Origin: Marsupella aquatica
Lineage: Eukaryota > Marchantiophyta
NCBI GenBank assembly: GCA_973895155.1
Contig: OZ316897.1
Location: 13,640,001 to 13,704,000, forward strand
Reading direction: 5' to 3'
Length of the DNA stretch: 64,000 nt
Shown here piece by piece: positions 1 through 10,794 of the stretch. The notes beneath the pieces are model-generated. The model was not told the DNA's origin. It ran no database searches and saw nothing but the letters and a program-made list of their open reading frames with translations. Position numbers and translations under genes: made by a program. Positions within the stretch are counted from its first letter, which is position 1. Each line of letters starts with the position of its first letter.

Positions 1-121
1 ATGTAAGAAGGGAAGGTGGTACTACTTTCAAGGAGGCACAAGAAGCCGCTGTCTAGGTGACCGTGTTTTCTAATAAGAGCATATTGGCTCTTATGAAGTC
101 AACCTTTCATGCCCATAAGTT

Positions 122-546
122 CTACACTAAAATCAAAATGATAACTCTTGTAAGAAGGGTGATGGGTATTAAAAAAGGTTCAGGTGAAACTAATATACTA
201 TTAAATCCTATTTCACCATACTTGCGGATCAACACATCTCGAAAACTAAATTTTTCACAATGTACAATCCTAATATCTCCAGGAGAAAATGAAATAAAAA
301 TGTCATCTGGACTCCTATTTAGATCCATGACTTCAATAAAAGACAAAGATAATGCACTCCCACTTTTTGGTAAGACACTATTGGGTATACTATTGGCTCA
401 TTAGAACTCATAATAGCAGCTGCAAATTGAGCTCCAAAATGATAAGTTGAATGCTGCCTCATGGATGGCTTGTCTAAAAGATGGACTCTAACCAAAAATG
501 GATTACGAAAGGGAATATTAGGGATATCTCTCCCTCGTGGATTCAT
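122..546 (-). pseudogene. unidentified degenerate coding remnant
   Basis: Two overlapping minus-strand frames (319-546 and 122-346) join across a one-base shift near 319-346 into one protein-like stretch. It begins with MNPRGRDIPNIPFRNPF, continues through a QHSTYHFGAQFAAAI segment and ends with a SFSPGDIRIVHCEKFSF segment. Composition and hydrophobic spacing look coding-like. I do not recognise the family. It lies upstream of, and divergent from, the gag-like remnant at 1462, so it may belong to another inserted element. The plus-strand frames over the same bases look like shadows. A chance open frame cannot be excluded. Confidence 0.3.
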
Positions 547-908
547 AATGACTCTCTTATTCCTTTGTTATCCGGGCCAAAGGATGCCCCACCCCTAAGT
601 TCTCAAAGAGACCTTGTTCCCTAAGATCCCATCTATAAGTCTACCACTCATTCCTTTGCTATCCGGGCCAAAGGATGCCCCACTACTATGTACATAAGGC
701 AAATAATAGAATAGAAAGATGAGAGAAGAAAAGAGGATCGCTTCGACGCGGAAATTATCAAAATGTGGGAATGAAGAGAGAGTGCCCCTCACCACTTTAT
801 TTATATTGAATCCAAGAGGGCATGGATTACGCCCAAACGTTTGGATGAAAGCCAAGTGGCACACATCCAACGTAGGAATATATGTTAGTACTATTGTAAT
901 CAAAAAAA
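547..908. repeat. non-coding stretch with a direct repeat
   Basis: No gene seen. A segment of about 34 bases beginning ATTCCTTTG and containing ATCCGGGCCAAAGGATGCCC occurs at about 559-592 and again at about 650-683 with one difference, 91 bases apart. Confidence 0.6.
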
Positions 909-1310
909 TAATGCATGCAAGTAAAACAACTAATGCATGCACTTAAAATAATTTGTGCATGCATGCACCTTGTGGCTTGCATATTTGTTCACCTTGCATG
1001 CGCATAAAACAACTAATTCATGCAAATAAAATAATTTACATGCATCTAAAATAATTTGTGCATGCACCTTGTGACTTGCACATTTACTTATCTTACATGC
1101 ACATAAAATAACTAATGCATGCAAATAAAACAATTTGCATGCACCTAAAACAATTTGTGCATGCACCTTGTGGCTTGCACATTTGCTCACCTTGCTTGCA
1201 CATAAAATGACTATTGCATGCAAATAAAACAATTTGCACATGCATCCAAACAATTTGTGCATGCATCTTATGGTTTGTATAGTTGCTTACCTTGCATGCA
1301 CATACATAAT
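909..1310. repeat. CATGCA-rich tandem array, about 100-bp units
   Basis: Four imperfect units of about 100 bases repeat the order CTAATGCATGCA, AATAAAACAATTTG, TGTGCATGCACCTTGTGGC and TTGCACATTTGCTCACCTTG. The anchor GCATGCACCTTGTG recurs near 962, 1063 and 1161, with a weaker copy near 1261. CATGCA is the core of the plant RY element bound by B3-domain factors, so the array is dense in potential RY sites. It lies just upstream of a TATA-like box and the gag-like remnant, as the U3 part of an LTR promoter would. Regulatory function is inferred. Confidence 0.65.
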
Positions 1311-1339
1311 AGTCGAATTATTTAGTTACCCCGTAACAA

Positions 1340-1348
1340 TATATAAAG
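1340..1348 (+). promoter_or_regulatory. TATA-box-like element
   Basis: The sequence TATATAAAG lies about 120 bases before the first plausible codon of the gag-like remnant and directly after the CATGCA array. Spacing and context fit an LTR promoter. No transcript evidence is available. Confidence 0.4.
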
Positions 1349-1461
1349 CTAACCTATATACTTACTTATATACTTAGTGGTAATGATTTCATCATGAATA
1401 ATTGAATTATCACGACATCGCCCAAAAATATATAGACTATGAAGTTTCAGAGAAGAAATGA

Positions 1462-3105
1462 GTGAAGAAAGATCTAAAGAAAATAGAAGGAAGGATAAGA
1501 AAAAAAATTAAAAAGTCCTCCTCAAGCTCCAAAACTGATGAAAGTGACACCACCAGTATTGAAGAAACGAGTAGTGACTCGAGTTCTAGTAGCAGTACCA
1601 GTTCTGATTCAAGTTCTGAAGAGATTGATGCTACTAAGAATAAAAGAATGCAAAAAAGAACGGTGCCTCGGAAAGCTCAAAATCTACATAAAATGATGGA
1701 TTCTTTAACTAGTAAATTAACTAAGTTTTCTGTTATTGTTGCTATACTTAAACCACCTTAGAAAAATTCTTCCACTATTCAGAATAATGTTTGGTGTACC
1801 CAATGTAATAACCAAGGGCATTATCATCATGAGTGTCCGACTCTACAGCGTGCTGTAAACTTTGGAGAGGAAGCATAAATGTTGGATTTATGGGGATATA
1901 TATGCAATTCAAGCACCATTTGCGGGATAATATTTTCCACCCCTACAGCTCTTACCACTTGGGCTCAACCAAAAGCACTCGGATTTTCTTCTTTTAATCG
2001 GCCAACCCTAGGAAGATACCCGCCAAGAAGGGTACCAAGAGAACAAGGTACTTGTTACAATTGTGGTCAGTTATGACACTATTCACCAGATTGTCAGTAT
2101 CCAAAGAGAGAAGTGGGATATACCCCAATTTTTGGAAACTGTGGAAAAGAAGGTCACCTCCCTATGGAATGTCCAAACTCACCTAAGCCTAAAATGATGA
2201 TGAGATTTGCTAAAGAACCTATGAAGGAAGCTCCCCGATCAGAGGAAGTCAGGATGATATATAGCCAAGATGATATTGACCAGTGTGGACGTGTAACTAT
2301 TGAAACGAGTGTCAATGAAGAAACAGAAGTACATAATATCTATACCCAACCATTGTCAGGAATCATTATAGATAGTGACTTAGAAAACCTGGTGCAAAAA
2401 AATATCATTGGATTGTCTAATAAACGAGTTCAGGCTAGAAACCAAATTCTGGAAACTTATGCTACCACAAGATCCAAGTCTCATCAAGTGAAGAAACATA
2501 ATGACGAGGACCCCAAGAGTAAAAAATCATCCAAGAAGAAAGGCAAGTCAAGAATTCCAGCAAAAGAAGGTATCTCTAAGGAAGATGACCTAGCTTACGA
2601 CAAGTATGATCCAAAATATTTTTAACCAGACATATCAGAAGAAATTAAGACTCAATTACATGAGTTCACTGAAGAAATATCTGTTATAGTGGAAAGGAAG
2701 CTAATCCTAAAGGAAAAAAAATCTGAAGAAATAGTTAATGCACCAATAACGCCTAAGCTAGAAAGATACAATATTATAGAAGTAGTGAAGAATCAACTGG
2801 CAAATATTACAGTTGGGGAATTATTGCAAGACAACCCTATCTATAAAAAACAATTAAAAACCTTGCTTATCGACAAAAGGAGGAAAAGAAAGTTATCTTC
2901 AATCGAGGCTATGAGATTAAATTGGATGATAAGGGACCGCCAGATATATAAATTCAAATCCTGGATTGTGTATTATCAGACGTACCAATTGACGGTGGAT
3001 CAAGTGTGAATATTATGATAGAAGATACCGTTTTCAATCTTGGACTGTCTACATTTGAGAAGACTTTACAAATCCTAAGAATGACTGATCAGTCAAGGGT
3101 TGATA
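1462..3105 (+). pseudogene. Ty3/gypsy-like gag-protease remnant
   Basis: This is a broken polyprotein. It starts Lys-rich with a long Ser/Asp/Glu tract (about 1500-1640). Three CCHC zinc knuckles follow. The first, near 1800-1840, is complete (CTQCNNQGHYHHEC). The second, near 2053-2095, has a TGA where Gly is expected. The third, near 2130-2172, has lost its first Cys (FGNC instead of CxxC). Next come a basic, Lys-rich segment and a pre-protease helical block (about 2780-2900). An aspartic-protease motif, IDGGSSVNIM, lies at about 2989-3020 and is reached only after a frameshift near 2950. Stops break the frame at about 1759, 1876, 2074, 2623 and 3007. The family supplies capsid and protease for reverse transcription. 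At about 3107 the protease similarity ends abruptly and ORF-X begins, so this is a chimeric or internally deleted copy. Confidence 0.7.
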
Positions 3106-3106
3106 A

Positions 3107-5189
3107 TAAACTAGCCAACACCATAGTGGCTTCCCATAGCGGAGAAGTAAAAGTGAATTGGGCACTTGTGTTATTTAATGTCATCAAAGAGCAGCTTAAG
3201 GGGTTAGAAGCAGGATATCCTACACATCTTCAAGTTTTCTTGTCTCAACTCTATTACACCTTCGATTGCCTACTCCCTGAAGAGAACACCGAGAGAAGTT
3301 TACTTGTAGAAGAGCTTGGCTTTGATGAGGAAAACCCAAGAGAGGAAGGCAGGCAAAATTCTACTTCTTCTCCTTTCAGCTCCGCTTTAACAATTAGTCT
3401 CCTCCATCCAGTGATCATTCCACATTCTACAAAATTAGTTGTTGAAGTTCCGGAACAATTTGAAGACAGTCCTATGGATTTGGAAGACCAAGCTGCAGAC
3501 TTACCAATGAAAAATTCTTCTGAGGTTGATCGAGACCTCGAGTTAACTCTTGCTCAGGACAACTATGAGATCGATTCAATACCTATCAATAATGAAATGA
3601 TTCCATAGGGAAAGTCTACATCAAAATCTACAACCCAAGTTGAGTTGAATCAGAAAATCTTTGATGAACTTTCCTACTTACTTACTTGTGACTCTGATGG
3701 GCTTTTAGATGTTGTTTATCAACTACGTAAGGTAACAGTGAATCAATTGTCACCAATTTTCCATTCTTTTAGTCCCCCTAGATCACCTCTCCCAGAACCA
3801 ACTCTTAATTCCATGGAACTTTTTGCAATAACCCCTATGACCCAAATAGTTGATCTAATTTCATCTACTGAAAAACCAGATCTAGAGAGTTTTGTTTATC
3901 CTATCTATAACTCCGAGGAACATCATTCTTGTGTGACCATTATTCATCAACTCACCACTATGTTGGCATGCCACATAGTAGAGATAGTCTCCATAGTTGA
4001 TGAATTAGTAAACCGACCTCCACATCCTAATAATTCTTTCTCTCCTGATGAAGTTCCTTATAGTCCTGATTCAAATTATGAATCTATTGATAGTCCACTT
4101 CACCAACCTTTACACCCTACACCATTCTTTTCTCAGCAAAGGTCCCCTTTTCCTGAAGATTCTGATCCTCCCTCAACTCCAAAATACTATCATTCCTATG
4201 ATATTCCAGTCTGTGACTCACCAGAACAAGGATTCGAAAAGGTTGATGCAGCTTTGCGATCCAATCCCAACCTTGTTGCAGTTATCACTTCCTCTACCCA
4301 GACTCCTAAAAATGCTATCATCTATAAGATGGAGTCTAGAACACCTAAACAACAGGTTCAGAAGTACGTCACCATTTGCAAAATCATTCATGCCAACACA
4401 TCACCTGTAAGTGAGTTCTGGAGGTTTTATTACCTAAAGAAAGCAGAGGCTAGCTATATTTTTGACCTCAGGACAATTGGCACCTCTCGCTTGGAGTTGG
4501 CCCAATTCAATGAACATTGGACAGATTCCGTCTACTTTTGACCTATACTGGCCGTTATGTTTCTACAAGGAGATGTCAAAGTTGATGATCCAGATTTAAT
4601 CTTGGCTTACTTGGGAAATATAGCCGCTTATGCTTTAGATTTTGTTTTGATGTTTCTTAAACAAAGCAACAAGTCCACTACCCTTGACCGTTCCTATATA
4701 CCCATTGGACCCAAGATTGCTCTTACTTCGACTAGTTCCTATGCAGACAAGCAACAAATATGGAATAATATCACCTCTCAACAGCTGACAAAATTCACTC
4801 GCTACTTCAGGGATGTACAGTGGAGATTATGACCATTCTACAACAAGATGCTGAGTACAAAGATGTTTCTACAATTCTATCCCTCTGTTTACGCCAGCTC
4901 CTGTAACTGTTTAGATGCAATTAGCATTTTGAGAGAAGCAATCAGAATTGATCAGTGCTTCCTGGTGAGGAGGATGCCTCTTCTATATTGGGAAAGACAG
5001 ATGCGTTGTCTACCTTACACCCGGGATCAACCTCACTACGATGAAGTAAGGGAAGCCATTTGGACTCGCACTATTTGGACAGTGGAATTTATGAAGCCAA
5101 AGGATATTCGACAACTATTACACGGGCAACGTGTCACTAGACATGACACAAGTAACAGATTAGGGTGTATACGGTCATTAGGACCGTAG
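3107..5189 (+). pseudogene. ORF-X copy 1: unidentified retroelement-associated ORF
   Basis: This is a long reading frame of unknown function, interrupted by stops at about 3606, 4539 and 4830. It is clearly related to the copy at 20312-22794. The N-terminal part carries a NWALVLF...YPTHLQVFLSQLYY block. The middle is Ser/Pro-rich (SPPRSPLPEP, VPYSPDSNYESIDSP) with two helical units (ELSYLLTCDSDGLLDVV, HQLTTMLACHIVEIVSIV). The C-terminal part has the best conserved motifs: EFWRFYYLKKAE, RLELAQF, PILAVMFLQG, LILAYLGN and, near the end, RRMPLLYWERQM. No membrane segment, catalytic signature or zinc finger is obvious. It is fused at its 5' side to a gag-protease remnant and lacks the first roughly 250 residues seen in copy 2. 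It may be an additional ORF of a Ty3/gypsy (Tat/Athila-like) element, but I cannot name the family. Confidence 0.6.
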
Positions 5190-5935
5190 CCGCATAATAG
5201 AATAGTGCGTAGAGCTGTCTTTGCAATTATGAATAGACTAGGAATAGGTTAATAGCTGACTTAATAATTAGGAGTTACGGGGTGCATTATGAAGATCATC
5301 CGTAGTACGGTGGCGGCGGCGGAGTAACAAACCATTAGGGAGGATCACGCTTGGACTGAGACATCCAACCTTGAGCAATTAACGATGGCTAACGGCCTTG
5401 GCACTCTCACACTCGAGCTCGCCCAGGAGCCCCCATAAGAACCCAATCGATAGCGCGACAGCCCATTTGCCCCTTTGAGCTTTCAAAGATTTATGGATAT
5501 CGCTGGTTGCTCTCACATTTTGACTTGATCGAGCTCACTTTTATCAAGGAATATTGAGGGTTGTGTGTATCGTGACAAAAATTAGTCGGGGCAGGGAAAG
5601 TCTTCACAAGTGATCAGGGACCGACGACTCCAAGAGTAAGAAAGCCAGGAAAGTGGACTCGACGAGCAGACTGTGAAGGTTAGTATGACCCTTACAGCTC
5701 TTGGATTTTGGACCTTGTTTGGCGAGGTAGGCGCTAAGCTCTCCCAGACTTATTGGTATTCTTGCCCCGAGAAAGTCTCCTACGAATGAAGATACGCAAA
5801 ATTGGTGGCCAAGATAGAACAGATTAACTGCGAGAAGGCAGCGCTTACCAGGGATTCCAATACAACAAGCTACGAGACTACATTACCGAGCTATACATCA
5901 GTGAGGAGGGATTCAGATCGGTAGCAAAAGCAATT
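5190..5935. other. non-coding stretch between two decayed ORFs
   Basis: No convincing gene. The part from 5190 to 5330 is rich in TTAGG/TAATAG-type motifs and contains a short run of GGCGGC. The rest is mixed sequence without long open frames. It is probably 3' non-coding sequence of the ORF-X element and 5' leader of the next one. Confidence 0.4.
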
Positions 5936-7988
5936 CTTGAGGTCCCTACGAAGTACTTTAGGCTGAAGGGCGGCCAGAAGCTGACTCAAGCGGAGTTCGA
6001 CAAAATTCTGGATTACATCAAGCAGCAGATTGCGATCGAGAGGCGCAAGGAGGACATCAGCAGACAAGGGAAAGCGGGGCGTAATCTCATGTTTCTTGGT
6101 GAGAGCTCCAATACCTTCAATTGGGATATGGCTGCCCAGTCGGCACTCCTGCCACTCGTCTTATTACTCCGGCTACCGTCATACCCCCGAACCAGGCCCA
6201 AGTCCATTCAATGAACAACATCGAGTGTTCATCAGGTTCCGAGGGACGTGTTAGTCTGCAACTAGAGCAACGCTCTCTTAAGCGAGCTAGGAATACCCCT
6301 GGCCTAGATCCGACTACGCGGACTAACACCGCCCCCTTACTCGCTCCTGTTCTGGTCAACTAGCCGTCCAACAACCAGTCCCAATCAGCCCTCAACCACC
6401 GACAGCCAAACCTGCTGCAGGTAATCCGCGTCCCCAAGGTAGTCTGGTCCGCAATCAAGAAACCGGACCATGCAGACTACCTTAAGGAGCATCAGTTGGA
6501 GAAGTTTGCTCATTTACTATGGAGGCCTAACGCCTCCGGGGCAAGGGAGGTCTACGAGTTCATCGCCAATTTTGATATTGACGCGCCTGTCACCAAGGTA
6601 TCAGGGCAAACCTTATCACTTATGGAGTATCCATTGGCGCAAATCTTTTGTCTGCCAACCGGGCCCGTGTCAATTGAACTTTGGATCCGCGATAAGGAAT
6701 ATACACCTCGGCATTTCAAACCTGAGGGCAAGACGGACAACGGGTATAAACAAGGGCCATGTACCAACTTAGTCTGTATGGAGCGGCTAAACTTCATACG
6801 AACTACCCTCCACATGATCGAACCACGTTCCGAGATCTCCCTCTGTATGATTGTACAGGTGAAACAGTACAAGCGGCGGAATTGGGCCCAATTCTTCAGC
6901 CACCGGTTTTGGGAGAGCTTAAGCGGGCTAAAACTAGAATGCCTATCAGGGGAAGGACCTATCTAGGGAGTTACATCGCTATTATCCTAGCTTGGTACAA
7001 GGCACGGCGGGAGGCCAGAGGGAAGAATATGGCCACCTCAGCCCCAACTAGCGTTGCCCCCACTCTCGAAGATGCTGCACCGAGCAACCCGACTACCACA
7101 TCTAGGGTAGACCTTGAACCTACAGCACCACAGACTACACCTCCGCCACCCCTCATCGCCGAGCCTCCGCTACGCCTGACGCAACCACCTCCAATTCCAC
7201 CACCGCCTGAAGAACCCGTCCCCTCCCCATTGCGGACTACGAAGGAAGTTGTTTCCCCGACCAAGGATGCACCATTGCCCGAAAGAATAAAGGACTACCA
7301 GGTAGTCCCTGGAACCATAGCCCACGACTTGGTCCAAAAATTTAGCCAGAACCTGTTGGGGGAACTAGCGACGTACATCGGGCAACAGGTCTCGTAATAC
7401 TTCCAACCGACCTTCTTCATGTTAGAGCACCAACCCTGGATCATAAACCGCTTGGAGGAAGACCTCATGGAAAAGGGGAACGAGATCGAACGCCTCCAAA
7501 TGGCAGTGGAGCAGCTCAAGGAGGCAGCCATCGCCCGTCGTGATGAGTTAGTCCGCACCACCAAACAGCGGGAAGGACTAAACCAAGAGTTGCTCATGAC
7601 TCAGGCTGACCTCAAGAAACTGGAGGACATTGTGCTTCAGCTATGTTTGGAGTCCGCAACTTGGGTTAAAAGCCTAGCCGACCTCAAGAACCAATTCCTG
7701 TAGGCGGCCCAATAGGTGATTGATGTCTCCGCCGAGCTAGATAAATTGTTGGTGCAGAACCAGACCCACCGTAATGCCATCGGCCAGCTCAATCAGGAGG
7801 TGGCATGGCTCCAGGGCGAGGCCAATGAAATCGCAAACGAGGCGAAGGAGGCGATACAAGATAACAAGGCCTTGCAAAACCGCATTATGCTGCTCGTAAG
7901 CCAACAAGATGGGGCGGGAACCACCTCTGATCAAGGTGGCTCAAGGCCTCGTTCTGACAAAGGGACAAACCCTGGACCGACAGCGTAA
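5936..7988 (+). pseudogene. third retroelement-type extra ORF with coiled-coil C-terminus
   Basis: The frame is broken (stops or shifts near 6361, about 6955, 7395, 7701 and 7713) but reads as one protein-like region. Blocks include TKYFRLKGGQKLTQAEFDKI (about 5950-6010), HQLEKFAHLLWRP (6490-6530), then REVYEFIANFDIDAPVTKV and a NWAQFFSHRFWESLSGL block (about 6880-6935). After a frame change comes YLGSYIAIILAWYKARREAR (6960-7020). A Pro-rich linker (7120-7290) precedes three Glu/Leu/Gln-rich coiled-coil segments (7420-7960). The NW...YL..YI spacing resembles the NWGMLL...YLQVYLSQLY block of ORF-X, so it may be a distant relative. This architecture (globular domain, proline linker, coiled coil) is common in additional ORFs of plant gypsy elements. 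Function is unknown. Confidence 0.5.
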
Positions 7989-8946
7989 CACGCGCAAGGG
8001 GTGGTTAGCGGAGGGAGCGATCAGGCAACGCCCGATGCAGTGGGGCTCAGTGGTATCTTTTTGGGACTAGACTTAAGGACAAAATAGCTATCATTAGGTG
8101 TCGATTAGCGGCGCGGTAGGTAGGATTAGGACAGGGTTAGTTAGGATCATCCAACGTAGGATAGAGTCCATCAACGGACTAGAACTGCTGATAGTAGACT
8201 TAGCCGCTAGCACCACGGTCAGCAACCCTTGCCACTGACAGTCAACCAGTCAATAAGGATGCGGTCAACGAGGTTAGAAGGTAGTTAGTCAGTTAGGCAT
8301 TGCTCGCAGGAGGTAGTATCTCCTGGCTCCTTTTTGCAAGTAGTATTTAGGTTCCCCCTTCCATTGTGGGAGGGGGAGAGACTTCTTTTATCTTAGTATG
8401 AGGACCTGTGAGGCACAGGGAGTCCCGGCCTAAGTAAGGACCAGAGAGCACTAAGGAATGAGAGCCAGAGTCAAGCTTGTTGGGCAAGTGTGAGGTAGGG
8501 CCTCGTAGAGACTGGGCATCGACTACCGTTAGGCCTACGGATCACTTATAAGTCGAGTCAACTATGTAAACTGGTTCTTCTATCTGAGTAAACCTGGTCT
8601 TTCCCCTATGATCTCTTGCAAGTAAGTGGTGTTGCATGCATGCCTTGTCTGGACAAAGGCGTCATTTTAAGGGACGTACGGGGTGTGGACTAATGGTTGG
8701 GATTGTCAAGAAAGTGTATGTTGCAAGGTTTAGTCGCGGCAATGGCTTGAAAGTCCCCAAGCCGGGAGTTAGTCTGAGTCACTAACTATGGGAGCCTTCC
8801 AGCGATGGAAACCAAACATACCTATGATGTCAGTAATGGTTGAGTAAATATTATACCGATATATATATCTACTTAGTCTGCCCTGGACTAGTTAAGGCCA
8901 CTACACACCTCCTTGCCCAAAACCTCACCCCTACTAGTAGCGTGCG
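7989..8946. other. non-coding stretch downstream of the third extra ORF
   Basis: No gene seen. It contains many TTAGG/GGTTAG-like words around 8090-8300, a short hairpin at about 8309-8328 (CAGGAG, 7-base loop-like spacer, CTCCTG) and a C-rich/G-rich imperfect stem at about 8350-8375. It is likely untranslated sequence of the element. Confidence 0.35.
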
Positions 8947-8992
8947 CGCGCCAATGAGCTAACTCGGATTTAAGACCCGAGTTATTGGCGCG
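8947..8992. repeat. long imperfect hairpin
   Basis: The arm CGCGCCAAT plus AACTCGG (8947-8955 and 8961-8967) pairs with CCGAGTT plus ATTGGCGCG (8977-8983 and 8984-8992). All sixteen base pairs are matched, with a five-base bulge GAGCT and a nine-base loop. The perfect pairing despite surrounding decay suggests an RNA or DNA structural element of the inserted sequence. Confidence 0.6.
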
Positions 8993-9059
8993 ACAACAAC
9001 AGAGGAATCGAAGCGGACCTGTATTTTTGCTAAGTGTTAAAAGCAATTTTAGTTTAGTG

Positions 9060-10157
9060 TACCCCGCCCAATTTTATTAGACATGTTTTAAAACTCCCAA
9101 ACTCATGAGTCTTTTTAAGTAGATAGCTTGTACATAAAAAAACGCGCTGAAAAAATTTCAACCTTTTCCGGTTTTTAGCTAGAAAGTTAAAAATAGTTTA
9201 GTTTGCTAAGTTTTTAACGTACCATGGATTACGCATTTACGCTTATCTGCATTTACGTTTATCTCCAATTATGCTTGTCTTTACTTAGCTAATTTGGACC
9301 TTTTCACATTTAGTTTTCATTTTTAAGTTTTCCAGAGGTATAAAGAGATGTGACTCTTCAACCTCCGAGACTTTTCCCTCATTGATGTTCACTATATATA
9401 CCCACTATCATTAGTGAGAATGAGGGTAAGCTTGGCATAACTTGCCTCTCCTTGAGGTTAACCCTGTGATTTTGAATGTACGACTTCAAAATGGATTAAC
9501 TCTAAGAGAGACTTATCTCTTTCTTGTGGTTTTTTGGAAATAAATCATGGAAGTAAAACTTCAAAGTGCAATTCTCGAGAGTTGTAATGTCAGACTCCGT
9601 GTTGGTGACACATTATAATCTCTCAAGTTCTTAGAGTTAACTCATTGAGTTTAGTCAGAATGGAATTGATGTCTTCACTTTCATGTTGCTTAGTACTATC
9701 TAAATGCTGAAGTAGTTAACCTTTTAGATCTCTTTAAGTATCACTTAGGAAGAAAAGTCAAGATGTGTTGACGGTACTTTAAAAGAGTACTCTAGTAAGC
9801 AATTTTAGATCCAAAAAATATTATGGATTTGGATTTCCTTAAAGTCTTTTCATTTAGACTTATGAATAAGGAGTAACCTTGGTAAATTCCAGACTCCCTT
9901 ATCATACTTTAAGATATTTTTCTTGTGTTTTATTAATTGTTTCATTTTGTTATTTGATCGTTAACCAATGCTGAGTTACCATTGAAAATTGCTCACCGTT
10001 GTGGAGCGATTTTCAAAATACTTGAGTAAAGTAATCAATTTTGATTACTATGTGTTATAAAGTATCTTTAAACTCTCATTTGTGTTTTATTTAGCAAATC
10101 AACCCCATTTTGTTCTTAAAGGGAACGAATACTGAGTTAATAGAGATAAAATTTTGT
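9060..10157 (+). repeat. 3' non-coding block, copy A (possible LTR)
   Basis: This AT-rich block matches, in order, the block at about 23150-24240 downstream of ORF-X copy 2. Shared words include TTTTAGCT followed by an AAATTAAAA-like run, TGTTGACGG, GGAGTAACCTTGG, TTTCATTTTGTTATTT-like text and GGGAACGAATAC. Two decayed elements thus share the same 3' sequence, which is what an LTR or a conserved 3' UTR would produce. I could not define exact TG...CA ends. Confidence 0.45.
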
Positions 10158-10194
10158 TTTTAGTCTTTTATCAACTACTACACTCAATAGCGGA

Positions 10195-10295
10195 TGATTG
10201 AAGAAAATAGGTCTTTTTCACAATCATACACTTCACAAAATAGAGGAAAGGACAAGGCTAGGTCTAAGTCTAGATCTAGGTCTAGAGAGACAAGA
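10195..10295 (+). pseudogene. small RS-rich gag fragment
   Basis: The plus strand encodes a short ARSKSRSRSRE-type run at about 10255-10293. It resembles the RSRSRSKSPSK run that precedes the zinc knuckle of the Copia gag at about 26105-26165. No zinc knuckle follows. It is probably a scrap of a Copia gag, but a simple repeat of AGATCT-like units would look the same. Confidence 0.25.
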
Positions 10296-10794
10296 TGAGG
10301 TTTCGGCAGGTTACTAGAGTTCTTATTGATTTCGTCGTGATGACCCTTCGTCTCATGCCCGCATGCCCCTACCACCTACTTGCATTTCTATGAATATTCA
10401 CTGGAGTGTGCTCGTTTCTGCCATTGTAATGACAGGAGGTTTAGTACTGACAGGCCTTGTGCTTGGAAATGCAATGATGAACGCACCAAAATTTTTATTC
10501 AAAGAGTTTATGTCGGGCGTCGAGATAGGTGATCACGTGAGAAAAAAAACATCTTAAATTCTTTTTTAAAATTTTAAATTCTTTTTTGCATCGTAACTTG
10601 GCGGCCTCTTTGAGATGAGGTGGCAGCTGATATCAGGTAGACTGATGAAAGTGACTGATAACTGATGAGATTACTTACCTCTTAAAAAAGGAACGAGAAT
10701 GGAAGGAGAGAGAGCAAGTCAAGCAAGCAATGCAGGCATCTTCAAGTGTTGTTTGTCCCTGGCACCGCCCGTAAGTTATGATTGGAGCACGGCC
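10296..10794. other. no gene recognised
   Basis: One plus frame (10363-10557) is open but resembles no known protein. A short direct repeat of about 22 bases (CTTAAATTCTTTTTTAAAAT-like) lies around 10553-10590. Nothing else was identified. Confidence 0.3.

Noticed and set aside
909-1262. Minus-strand Cys/His-rich frame (HKVHAQI repeats) as a protein
   Set aside because: It is the CATGCA tandem repeat read in frame. The repeat unit, not a protein, explains the pattern.
6030-6363. Overlapping open frames on both strands around 6.0-6.4 kb
   Set aside because: They are shadows of GC-rich decayed ORF sequence. Only the frames continuing into the 6496-7020 domain have a consistent protein context.
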